From Thermoplasmatales archaeon (lineage in GTDB: Archaea; Thermoplasmatota; E2; UBA202; DSCA01), in contig DSCA01000076.1 of assembly GCA_011049295.1 (NCBI GenBank), forward strand, positions 1-6,854: a stretch of 6,854 nucleotides of DNA, in the 5' to 3' direction. Each line of letters begins with the position of its first letter. Position 1 is the first letter of the stretch. The notes beneath the pieces were generated by a model. That model was given only the letters and a program-made list of their open reading frames with translations. It was not told where the DNA came from and did no database searches. Positions 1 through 5,579 of the stretch are shown here, piece after piece. A program made the position numbers and the translations under genes.

Positions 1-123
1 CACCTCGATGGCCACGTGGCTGGGTTTCTTCCCACGCTCATATTCTAACCAGTGAAGCCACTCAGCGGGCAAAAAAATCCCACTTCCGTTGCCGAATTTA
101 ACAATCTTTCGAACCAAAGGCAT
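1..123 (-). CDS. AbrB/SpoVT-like regulator, N-terminal 41 codons (partial, runs off the window)
   Basis: Reading leftward from ATG at 123-121, an open frame of 41 codons runs to the window edge without a stop. It begins MPLVRKIVKFGNGSGIFLPA, continues with EWLHWLEYERGKK, and ends HVAIEV. The pattern VRKxxKFGNxSGxxLPxxWL, followed by a GKKP segment, is the swapped-hairpin AbrB/SpoVT/MazE DNA-binding fold as it occurs in many short archaeal proteins. Such proteins act as dimeric transcriptional regulators or as antitoxins. The C-terminal half is missing, so this copy cannot be assigned to either role. The start is supported by a consensus TTTATATA box centred about 27 bases upstream on the same strand, which implies a leaderless mRNA. 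It is divergent from the winged-helix gene at 178. What lies beyond it, for example a toxin partner, is outside the window. Confidence 0.8.
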   Translation of the reverse strand, partial: MPLVRKIVKFGNGSGIFLPAEWLHWLEYERGKKPSHVAIEV

Positions 124-145
124 TATTTTACAGTGTTAGACAAAA

Positions 146-153
146 TATATAAA
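146..153. promoter_or_regulatory. Shared TATA box of a divergent, leaderless gene pair
   Basis: The plus strand reads TATATAAA and the minus strand TTTATATA, which is the archaeal TATA consensus. Its centre (149.5) lies about 28 bases before the rightward ATG at 178 and about 27 bases before the leftward ATG at 123. These are the spacings expected from archaeal TATA box to transcription start when translation begins at the first base of the mRNA. On the rightward side the preceding ACAAAA fits a purine-rich B recognition element. The leftward side is preceded by TGGGGG, which fits less well. The site could be used in both directions or mainly in one. Confidence 0.6.
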
Positions 154-160
154 CCCCCAT

Positions 161-183
161 GTGCATGTTGTATACACATGCAC
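161..183. repeat. Inverted repeat over the start codon; candidate operator
   Basis: The arms GTGCATGT (161-168) and ACATGCAC (176-183) are perfect reverse complements of 8 bases, separated by 7 bases that contain the palindrome GTATAC. The right arm contains the ATG at 178-180. The repeat sits just downstream of the shared TATA box at the expected transcription start, so a dimeric repressor bound here would block initiation. Either of the two DNA-binding proteins encoded on the two sides could be the ligand. The function is inferred from position and symmetry only. Confidence 0.5.
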
Positions 184-1206
184 CCGGTAAGAAGTGATTC
201 ACGATATATTTGGAATCGCTCCCGGAAAGAACTCGAACGGGAAGAAATTTTCAGAAAAGTATGTCACATACTCGCACAAGGTGGGGAGAAAGAATGGACC
301 ACCGCAGAGATGCATACCCTGTTAAAAGGTAAGTATGGCATTGATAAAACCAGAGAGACGGTTCTTCGTTGCTTGAACACCATGGTTAAGTATGGTTATG
401 CAAAGCGAAGGAAAGATAACGCGAACGTCGCCTATTGGTCGAGGGGGGAAAATGTCTTACTTGAAGAAGTATTGATAGCGGATTACGAAAAAACGGTAAT
501 TGAGCAATATTCAGAGTGGCCAGAATATATTACTACCTTCCAGGACAAAGACATCACCCTCTATGGTGTCCCCCCCTACATACTTAAAACGTGTAGCAGC
601 GAACAATTGCAGGGTGTTCTAGGCAAAATAAGAACTGCAACCACCCAGTTGGGGAAAATGTTTGATGAAGCGGCTCAGAATTACGCTAAACAAGAAATAT
701 CATCCAAAATCAAACCATTAGATATATGTGTGGCCAAAGCCTATTTTCACGTGTGGTTCCCGGCAACTTTAAGAACTATTCTCAACACCCTGCTAGGTAA
801 GTTTGATGGTGGAGAAATAGAGGAGACAGAAGTGGAGAAAAGAAAAAAATGGTTTGAAGTGGGAGATTCTACACTTTTACTCAACCCTGACTTTGAGTTA
901 GTAGAATTGATTAAAAATATGGGCTTCGAGTCAGAGGGAACGAAGAAGGAGATTTTAGAAGACCTCAGAGAATATTCAATAGACAGGGAGGTGTTTACCA
1001 GACTACTGAAAGTTCTCATCCAGCGACTGACAATGAAGCCACTGGTGGTAGCGGGCGTGCCCTCCATGGTCGATTTAGTCATCGACCCGGTGCTGGTAGA
1101 AGATTATCGAGAGCGAGTGGAAGCCCTGAATCTCCCTCTGTCCAACAATCTAGAGAAGGCCCTGATGGAGAAAAAAAGAAAGATGCTTAAAGAATGGGCT
1201 GATTAA
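178..1206 (+). CDS. Winged-helix DNA-binding protein of unknown function (342 aa)
   Basis: I do not recognise this protein as a named family. Residues of about 20-90 look like a winged helix-turn-helix: a first helix (ELEREEIFRKVCHIL), a turn with EWTTAEMHTLL, a recognition-type helix TRETVLRCLNTMVKYGYAKR, and a wing ending NVAYWSR. The remaining 250 residues appear mostly helical and charged, with a KRKKW patch near 225 and a lysine-rich C-terminus (EKKRKMLKEW). No signal peptide or membrane segment is visible. I place the start at ATG 178, not at the in-frame GTG at 52, because a TATA box lies about 28 bases upstream of 178 and the bases before it encode the start of the leftward AbrB-like gene. 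GC is about 41% by hand count over 481-720, well below the chromosomal genes to the right. It converges on the integrase. Plausible roles are a replication or regulatory protein of the integrated element, but nothing seen decides this. Confidence 0.75.
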   Translation: MHPVRSDSRYIWNRSRKELEREEIFRKVCHILAQGGEKEWTTAEMHTLLKGKYGIDKTRETVLRCLNTMVKYGYAKRRKDNANVAYWSRGENVLLEEVLIADYEKTVIEQYSEWPEYITTFQDKDITLYGVPPYILKTCSSEQLQGVLGKIRTATTQLGKMFDEAAQNYAKQEISSKIKPLDICVAKAYFHVWFPATLRTILNTLLGKFDGGEIEETEVEKRKKWFEVGDSTLLLNPDFELVELIKNMGFESEGTKKEILEDLREYSIDREVFTRLLKVLIQRLTMKPLVVAGVPSMVDLVIDPVLVEDYRERVEALNLPLSNNLEKALMEKKRKMLKEWAD

Positions 1207-1216
1207 ACTCGCATAT

Positions 1217-1250
1217 CTTTCCTTTGTTGCTCCCGTTCATTGTTTCCTTT
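1217..1250 (+). terminator. T-rich terminator candidate after the winged-helix gene
   Basis: Directly after the stop codon the plus strand is pyrimidine-rich with short T runs (CTTTCCTTT at 1217-1225 and GTTTCCTTT at 1242-1250). Archaeal termination commonly uses T-rich tracts without a hairpin. The runs are short and broken by C, so the call is tentative. The gap between the two convergent genes is only 49 bases. Confidence 0.35.
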
Positions 1251-1256
1251 GCTGCT
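1218..1256. repeat. Imperfect 14-base direct repeat in the convergent gap
   Basis: TTTCCTTTGTTGCT at 1218-1231 recurs as TTTCCTTTGCTGCT at 1243-1256, with one mismatch and a 25-base period. The second copy reaches the first base of the integrase stop codon. The repeat may simply reflect duplicated T-rich terminator sequence, or it may be a binding site of the element. Nothing further is visible. Confidence 0.5.
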
Positions 1257-2476
1257 TAGCCCGTGTTTTTCTCCTCTTCGACTGCCTCTGCCAGCTCTGG
1301 GTTGTGCCGGGCCAGTATCTGCACCATCGAGGTCATCATTTCCTGCGCCGCTTGGGGATTGTTTTGGATTGTCTGCAGCAGGCTGATGCCAACCTGCTTG
1401 TCCTTGTCCTCCGCCTCCAAGGCTGCCTCCATATTCAGGGCCATGCCACACCGCCCGCAATACTGCATCGTTGGTCCATTATCATAGCCGCAGCGGGGGC
1501 AGGTGATAAATTCTACCTCCAGGCCCTCTTCTTCCTCTTCCTTCAGCCCGTACATACGGGCGTAGGCGCTGTCTATATCCCGCCCCGACAGATGCACATA
1601 GCGAGCGGGCACATCGCTACCCTGCACCCAACCGAACCACTCGCACATCTGTGCCTCTGTGAAGTGGTTGGCCATGTAGGTCGCCCTGCTGTGCCTGAAA
1701 TGGTGAGGGTTGACGGGCTTGCTCACCTTCGCCTTTTTCGCCGTCTCGTTGAGCATCTTCAAAAGGGCCCTGTATTCCATCACCTGCCCGTTGTTGCGGG
1801 TCCCCACGTTCACCCACAGAGGGGCATCCTTCTCCCGGTGGGGATGGGTTTTCAGCCAGTCGTTGAGGTAGGGCACGGATTGGATGAGCATGCGCCGCCG
1901 GGCTCCGGTCTTGCCTTTTACAACGCATTTCATGCCGTACTTGTAGTCCTCCAGGCTGCCCACCTTGAGGTCCATCAGTTCGCTCACCCGGGCCCCCGTC
2001 TCCCACAGCATGGCGATGAACGCCCGGTTCCGGGGGTGGTCCGCCGCCTGCAGCAGTTTCTTTACGTCCTTCTCCGTGAGCAGGTCCTCAGGGAGTTTCC
2101 CGTTGTTGTTTTTCTCAGTTGTGCTAATGAACTTCACACATTCGGGATATTCGCCGTTACCTATCCATTTGTAAAACCGTTTAAGCAGTATTTTGTAGTC
2201 CAGTTTGGTGGTATCGGTAATGTCATCACGTTGATTAAGCCATAACACCAAGCGCTCTATATCTTCCTTACTTGCCTCGGTGAAAGGAACGGCCAACTGC
2301 TCAGACAGTATGGGCAACCGTATCAGATATTTATATTGCCGCTGGTTTGAATAGTCCTGCAATTCCAGGTATCGCTGAAACTCCAGGATGAGTTTCTTGT
2401 TCTCTGGCAGCAAATCAGGGTCATCCTTTATTTTTTTCTTCTGATTGTCGATTAAAGCCTGCTTTATCGCTACCAT
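1256..2476 (-). CDS. Tyrosine recombinase/integrase with C-terminal zinc ribbon (406 aa)
   Basis: This is a site-specific recombinase that would cut and rejoin DNA through a 3'-phosphotyrosine link, here most likely to insert an element at the adjacent tRNA-Phe. Residues of about 25-115 form the helical core-binding domain, and about 128-310 the catalytic domain. The active-site set is visible: R163 in TGARVSEL, K189 in VVKGKT, H258 and R261 in HHFRH, W283 in WFGW (where many family members have His) and the nucleophile Y293 in ARYVHLS. After the catalytic domain and an acidic EEEEEGLEVE stretch comes a zinc ribbon with CPRC at 326-329 and CGRC at 340-343, then a 60-residue helical tail. The ATG at 2476 is supported by a TATA-like box about 25 bases upstream. 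All catalytic residues are present, so it is probably active. Coding GC changes near position 2100, at the linker between the two domains. The gene reads away from tRNA-Phe with its start 56 bases from the tRNA 3' end. Confidence 0.93.
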   Translation of the reverse strand: MVAIKQALIDNQKKKIKDDPDLLPENKKLILEFQRYLELQDYSNQRQYKYLIRLPILSEQLAVPFTEASKEDIERLVLWLNQRDDITDTTKLDYKILLKRFYKWIGNGEYPECVKFISTTEKNNNGKLPEDLLTEKDVKKLLQAADHPRNRAFIAMLWETGARVSELMDLKVGSLEDYKYGMKCVVKGKTGARRRMLIQSVPYLNDWLKTHPHREKDAPLWVNVGTRNNGQVMEYRALLKMLNETAKKAKVSKPVNPHHFRHSRATYMANHFTEAQMCEWFGWVQGSDVPARYVHLSGRDIDSAYARMYGLKEEEEEGLEVEFITCPRCGYDNGPTMQYCGRCGMALNMEAALEAEDKDKQVGISLLQTIQNNPQAAQEMMTSMVQILARHNPELAEAVEEEKNTG

Positions 2477-2496
2477 GAACCTATAACCAGTTGTGC

Positions 2497-2504
2497 TATA
2501 TTAA
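2497..2504 (-). promoter_or_regulatory. TATA-like box of the integrase gene
   Basis: On the minus strand the bases read TTAATATA, centred about 25 bases before the integrase ATG at 2476. This fits a leaderless archaeal transcript. The box lies between tRNA-Phe and the integrase, so the integrase can be transcribed independently of the tRNA. No Shine-Dalgarno-like sequence precedes the ATG, which agrees with a leaderless mRNA. Confidence 0.5.
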
Positions 2505-2532
2505 CGTATCGGAATATGAACTGTAATATTGA

Positions 2533-2560
2533 TGCCGCGGGAGGGACTTGAACCCTCGGC
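2533..2560 (-). other. Putative attachment site in the tRNA-Phe 3' half
   Basis: Tyrosine recombinases that use tRNA genes usually recombine in the T arm or anticodon region, leaving the tRNA intact on one side and a copy of its 3' end on the other. The integrase begins 56 bases beyond this tRNA end, which makes this stretch the likely attL or attR core. The exact crossover cannot be located without the second copy, which is not in the window. The boundaries given are approximate and inferred. Confidence 0.4.
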
Positions 2561-2606
2561 TTCCAGATCTTCAGTCTGGCGCTCTCCCAAACTGAGCTAC
2601 CGCGGC
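2533..2606 (-). tRNA. tRNA-Phe (GAA)
   Basis: Read leftward from 2606, the sequence folds into a full cloverleaf of 74 bases. The 7-bp acceptor GCCGCGG/CCGCGGC is perfect. The D stem is GCTC/GAGC, the anticodon stem CCAGA/TCTGG with loop CTGAAGA (anticodon GAA, phenylalanine), the variable loop AAGCC, and the T stem GAGGG/CCCTC with loop TTCAAGT. The discriminator base is A. The next bases are TCA, so CCA is not encoded and must be added after transcription. No intron is present. The 5' end lies one base from the stop codon of the upstream winged-helix gene, and no clear TATA box precedes it, so it may be processed from a longer transcript. The 3' half is the probable integration target of the neighbouring integrase. 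Confidence 0.97.
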
Positions 2607-2607
2607 G

Positions 2608-2928
2608 TCACAGCATGTGTTTCAATCCATCTATCTTCGATTCCAGCTCCTGCAGGAGGTCCTTGAAATCGAGCACGAACTCGTCGGCTTTGTCCGTGAC
2701 CACCGCCCCGCGCGGCGAGGGGCGAATGAGTCCCGTCTCTTCCAGGATGCGGAGGGAATAGCGAACCTTGTGCTGGGGGAAACCGGTTTTTTCCGCCAGC
2801 TTGATGATGCCTACCGGGCCGTCGTCCCGGATAATTTTGAGCATCCGGACGTGCCGCTCCAGAAGATGCATCTCCTCCCGAAGCCGTTCAGAAATGAGAT
2901 TGTTATCACCATGGACGCTGTAGGACAT
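2608..2928 (-). CDS. Archaeal winged-helix transcriptional regulator (106 aa)
   Basis: This is a small predicted DNA-binding protein. Residues of about 18-36 form a first helix (REEMHLLERHVRMLKIIRD). Then GIIKLAEKTGFPQHKVRYSLRILEETGLI at about 40-68 forms the helix-turn-helix, followed by a wing with the conserved-looking SPRGAVVTD. Residues 82-106 form a charged amphipathic helix suitable for dimerisation. The layout resembles a short winged-helix family I associate with euryarchaeal genomes, though I cannot name its targets. It lies 55 bases downstream of the L10e gene in the same direction and ends one base before tRNA-Phe, so the three may share a transcript. The start at 2928 has only a weak GGATGAT upstream. 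An internal ATG at 2871 (residue 20) is preceded closely by GGGAGGAG and would still retain the whole winged helix, so the first 19 residues are uncertain. Confidence 0.82.
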   Translation of the reverse strand: MSYSVHGDNNLISERLREEMHLLERHVRMLKIIRDDGPVGIIKLAEKTGFPQHKVRYSLRILEETGLIRPSPRGAVVTDKADEFVLDFKDLLQELESKIDGLKHML

Positions 2929-2983
2929 TTATATCATCCGGTAAATGTAATGGGCTACAAAAACCTTGCTGTAGGTTAGCATT

Positions 2984-3499
2984 TTACGCCGCTTTTTTGA
3001 TGCCGTCCACCTCGATGCGGCAGGGGGTGGGCAGCTTGGAGATGGCCCGCCGCAGGGCCACCTTGGCGTGCTCCACGTTGTCCTCGGTGGTGTCGATGGT
3101 GATGATCTTCTGGCCGGGCCTCACCCGGGCGGCAGTGCCCACCGGCTTGCCGTAGGCGCGTCGCATCCCCTGGGAGACACGGTCTGCACCGGCGCCGGTG
3201 GCCTGCTTGTTTTCCCGGACCACCACGTGCGGATACACCCGCACTTTCATGAAGTAGTTCATTCTCCCCGCCTTTTTGGCAACGTAGCGGTTGGCGGCCA
3301 CACGGGCTGCCTCCAGAGCCCGGTGCAGTATCTGGCACTGCTCCTCGGCCACCAGGGAGAGGGAAACCGGGAACTCCTGGTCCTTGTTGCCCAGGTTGAA
3401 CTGCGTGATACGAATGCCGGGTATGCCCCCCATGTATTCCTTGCGAGTGGTGGGGCGACCCCGAATTTCTCGGTACATGCGCGCTGGTTTTCGTGACAT
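2984..3499 (-). CDS. rpl10e: 50S ribosomal protein L10e (uL16), archaeal type
   Basis: This is a component of the large ribosomal subunit, the archaeal/eukaryotic counterpart of bacterial L16, located near the peptidyl transferase centre and the tRNA elbow. The 171 residues match the family from end to end: SRKPARMYREIRGRP, then TRKEYMGGIPG and ITQFNLGN near the N-terminus, RMNYFMKVRVYPHVVVREN with ATGAGADRVSQGMRRAYGKP in the middle, and KLPTPCRIEVDG near the end. The length is normal for archaeal members. I chose ATG 3499 over the in-frame GTG at 3520 because the family begins at this methionine and because a TATA box centred near 3529.5 predicts transcription starting at about 3500-3504, downstream of the GTG. 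It is the first gene of a leftward group with the winged-helix regulator and tRNA-Phe. It is divergent from the C25 protease gene. Confidence 0.97.
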   Translation of the reverse strand: MSRKPARMYREIRGRPTTRKEYMGGIPGIRITQFNLGNKDQEFPVSLSLVAEEQCQILHRALEAARVAANRYVAKKAGRMNYFMKVRVYPHVVVRENKQATGAGADRVSQGMRRAYGKPVGTAARVRPGQKIITIDTTEDNVEHAKVALRRAISKLPTPCRIEVDGIKKAA

Positions 3500-3525
3500 A
3501 ATCCCACCGCTACATTCCACTGCCG

Positions 3526-3533
3526 TTTATAAA
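3526..3533 (-). promoter_or_regulatory. TATA box of the L10e gene
   Basis: TTTATAAA, symmetric in itself, is centred about 30 bases before the L10e ATG at 3499. The predicted transcription start falls within a few bases of the ATG, so the mRNA is leaderless or has a very short leader. The GGTGGGAT stretch at about 3502-3509 resembles a Shine-Dalgarno sequence but would then be largely outside the transcript. Confidence 0.6.
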
Positions 3534-3580
3534 ATTAGTGGTGGAGGCGCCTTTCCTGCCAGGGATGCTCACCGACAGCC

Positions 3581-3590
3581 TTATATAAAA
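3581..3590 (+). promoter_or_regulatory. TATA box of the C25 protease gene
   Basis: TTATATAAAA is centred about 33 bases before the ATG at 3619, predicting transcription from about 3611-3614 and a leader of only a few bases. It lies about 55 bases from the divergent L10e TATA box, so the two promoters are separate within a 119-base intergenic region. Confidence 0.6.
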
Positions 3591-3618
3591 CGGGCAATTT
3601 AGGGAACGAGGTTTAACC

Positions 3619-5559
3619 ATGAAAAAAGCATTGTGTCTCCTGGTTGTCTCCGTTTTAGTGGTGAGTGGAGCCGTTTTTGCCACCACCGCGACCGATACGC
3701 CTCCTGCCGCTCGGGAGAAGCAGACCGGCGCCGCTCTCCAGACGGTGACCGCCAGCGTGCATTTTGACACCCCCCGTATGACCGCCGATGGCCACTATCT
3801 CCGGGTGGCCACCACGGGCGCCACCGACGTGCTGCGCGCCCAGACCACCCCCCTGCTCCCCTACCGCACGGAAACCATGACCTTTCCGGTGGGGACCAGC
3901 ATAGGGGGGGTCAGCGTCACCTACGACCGACCGCAGAGCATGGCGGTTCCCGGCAAAATCAGCCCGGCTCCGCTGGCCACCGCCTACAACATGAAGGCTG
4001 CCGACGCCACGCTGCGCGAGGGTCCCGTCTATGTCGCCGACGCTTTCTACCCGGACTCCTGGTATGACTGGAGCGTGGGCGTGGGGCTGGACGGACGGCA
4101 GCACGTACTGTATCTCTCCGTGCATCTGTATCCGGCTCGCTACAATCCCTCCACTGCCACCCTGGAATATGTCAACGACATGGACATCACCGTCACCTAC
4201 ACCCCGGGTGTGGAGCCTCTGACCACCGCCGACGAGTTCGACCTGCTGATTGTCACCCCGGAGGACTTCAGCGAGGCCCTGCAGCCCCTGGTGGAGCACA
4301 AGGACAGCCATGGGGTGGCCACCCGGCTGGTGACCCTGGGTGAAGTCTACGGTGGTGCCTTCTTCGACGTGCAGGGCCGGGACCAGGCGGAGCAGGTGAA
4401 GTATTTCATCAAAAACGCGGTGGAGGACTGGGGCGTCCGGTATGTGATGCTGGTGGGGGGGCGGAACGGCGGTCTGCTGGAGGAGAAGTGGTGGTGCCCG
4501 GTACGCTACTCCCATCTGGACGACAATTCCAACTGGGAGGCCAGCTACCTCAGTGACCTCTACTTTGCCGACATCTACAAGTACGACAACGACGAGGTGG
4601 TGTTTGAGGACTGGGACAGCAACGGCAACGGGGTGTTTGCCGAATGGCGAATGATGAGCAAAGACATTCTGGACCTCTATCCCGACGTGTACGTGGGCCG
4701 GCTGGCCTGCCGCAACAACTTTGAGGTACAGGAGATGGTGGAGAAAATCATCACCTACGAGACCACCACCCACGGCTCGGACTGGGCCAATACCTTCCTG
4801 GGCATCGGCGGGGATACCTTCCCCATTGAGAGCGACCCCTACCTGGAGGGTGAGCTGGCCATCTCTGCCTCCGCCGACTACCTGGCGGAGCTGGGCGTCA
4901 CCGCCACCCTGCTGCGCACCTCCGACGGCACCCTGAGCGGCTCCCACGACGTGGTCGGCGCCATCAGCGAGGGATACGGGTTCCTGAACTTCGAGGGACA
5001 CGGCAATCCCATGGGATGGGCCACCCACCCCCCGCACGACGACGAGGTCTGGATAAACGGATTGAAGGTGGGCGAGATGCCCCAGCTGTCCAACGACGGC
5101 ATGTACCCGGTGTGCATCGTGGGCGGCTGCCACAACAGCCAGTTCAACGTCACCCTGCTCAACCTGCTCAAAATATACGAAGGATATGAGAGATGGTACG
5201 AGTACCTCTACAAGGGAGAGATAAGCCCCGAGTCCTTCAGCTGGTGGCTGGCCCGCAAAATAGGCGGCGGGGCCATCGCCACCGTGGGCTGCACCGGCCT
5301 GGGCTACGGTGCCATCGGGGATTACAACGACGACGGCGTTCCGGACTGCATACAGCGCTACGGCGGCTTCATCGACATCGAGTTCTTCCGGGTGTACGCC
5401 CAGGAGGGCAAGGACATCCTGGGTGAGGCACATGGCACGGCGGTCGCCAACTACGTCCAGCAGTTTCCGCCCATGAAGGACCAGATAGACGCCAAAACGG
5501 TTCAGGGATGGGTGCTGCTGGGTGACCCCTCGCTGAAAATCGGCGGCTATCCCAGCTAA
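3619..5559 (+). CDS. Secreted C25 (gingipain-family) cysteine protease, 646 aa
   Basis: This is a predicted extracellular cysteine endopeptidase. Residues 1-21 form a signal peptide: KK, then a hydrophobic run of about 17, with a likely cut after AVFA. Residues of about 40-200 are beta-rich and resemble the propeptide or N-terminal domain of C25 peptidases. The catalytic domain runs from about 205 (EFDLLIVTPEDF) to the end. The expected dyad is visible: H461 in FEGHGNP and C504 in VGGCHNSQF. Two acidic loops look like calcium sites, an EF-hand-like one at 331-342 (DWDSNGNGVFAE) and DYNDDGVPD at 568-576. The chain ends at LLGDPSLKIGGYPS, the usual end of the catalytic domain. It has no C-terminal immunoglobulin-like domain, membrane helix or sorting motif, so it is probably released from the cell. 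Substrate preference (gingipains cut after Arg or Lys) cannot be inferred. It is transcribed alone. Confidence 0.92.
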   Translation: MKKALCLLVVSVLVVSGAVFATTATDTPPAAREKQTGAALQTVTASVHFDTPRMTADGHYLRVATTGATDVLRAQTTPLLPYRTETMTFPVGTSIGGVSVTYDRPQSMAVPGKISPAPLATAYNMKAADATLREGPVYVADAFYPDSWYDWSVGVGLDGRQHVLYLSVHLYPARYNPSTATLEYVNDMDITVTYTPGVEPLTTADEFDLLIVTPEDFSEALQPLVEHKDSHGVATRLVTLGEVYGGAFFDVQGRDQAEQVKYFIKNAVEDWGVRYVMLVGGRNGGLLEEKWWCPVRYSHLDDNSNWEASYLSDLYFADIYKYDNDEVVFEDWDSNGNGVFAEWRMMSKDILDLYPDVYVGRLACRNNFEVQEMVEKIITYETTTHGSDWANTFLGIGGDTFPIESDPYLEGELAISASADYLAELGVTATLLRTSDGTLSGSHDVVGAISEGYGFLNFEGHGNPMGWATHPPHDDEVWINGLKVGEMPQLSNDGMYPVCIVGGCHNSQFNVTLLNLLKIYEGYERWYEYLYKGEISPESFSWWLARKIGGGAIATVGCTGLGYGAIGDYNDDGVPDCIQRYGGFIDIEFFRVYAQEGKDILGEAHGTAVANYVQQFPPMKDQIDAKTVQGWVLLGDPSLKIGGYPS

Positions 5560-5579
5560 GCCTCTTTCCCCTCTTCCCC

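Larger units (their letters stand above)
1..2532. mobile_element. One end of a tRNA-Phe-integrated element (partial)
   Basis: The block between the tRNA-Phe 3' end and the left edge contains an integrase next to the tRNA, an unrecognised AT-richer winged-helix gene and an AbrB-like gene. To the right lie housekeeping genes of clearly higher GC. An integrase starting just past a tRNA 3' end is the classic layout of archaeal and bacterial integrated elements. No duplicate of the tRNA 3' end is seen inside the window, so the element, if real, continues left of position 1. Its size and type (virus, plasmid or other) cannot be told. Confidence 0.6.

Noticed and set aside
52..177. In-frame GTG at 52 as the start of the winged-helix gene, adding 42 residues
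   Set aside because: The added stretch is antisense to the AbrB-like coding region and contains the TATA box at 146-153. ATG 178 has the right promoter spacing.
1304..2245. 313-codon open frame on the plus strand opposite the integrase
   Set aside because: It is low-complexity with no recognisable fold, and lies within the GC-biased part of a well-supported integrase on the other strand.
1..2532. A second copy of the tRNA-Phe 3' end as the other attachment site
   Set aside because: I looked for the T-arm and acceptor sequence on both strands in this region and found none. The partner site must be outside the window if it exists.
3500..3520. GTG at 3518-3520 as an earlier L10e start
   Set aside because: It lies upstream of the predicted transcription start, and the family begins at the ATG at 3499.
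3655..5433. 592-codon open frame on the minus strand opposite the C25 protease
   Set aside because: Its translation is rich in V, G, A and H with no recognisable domain. It mirrors the strong codon bias of the protease gene, which has clear family motifs.
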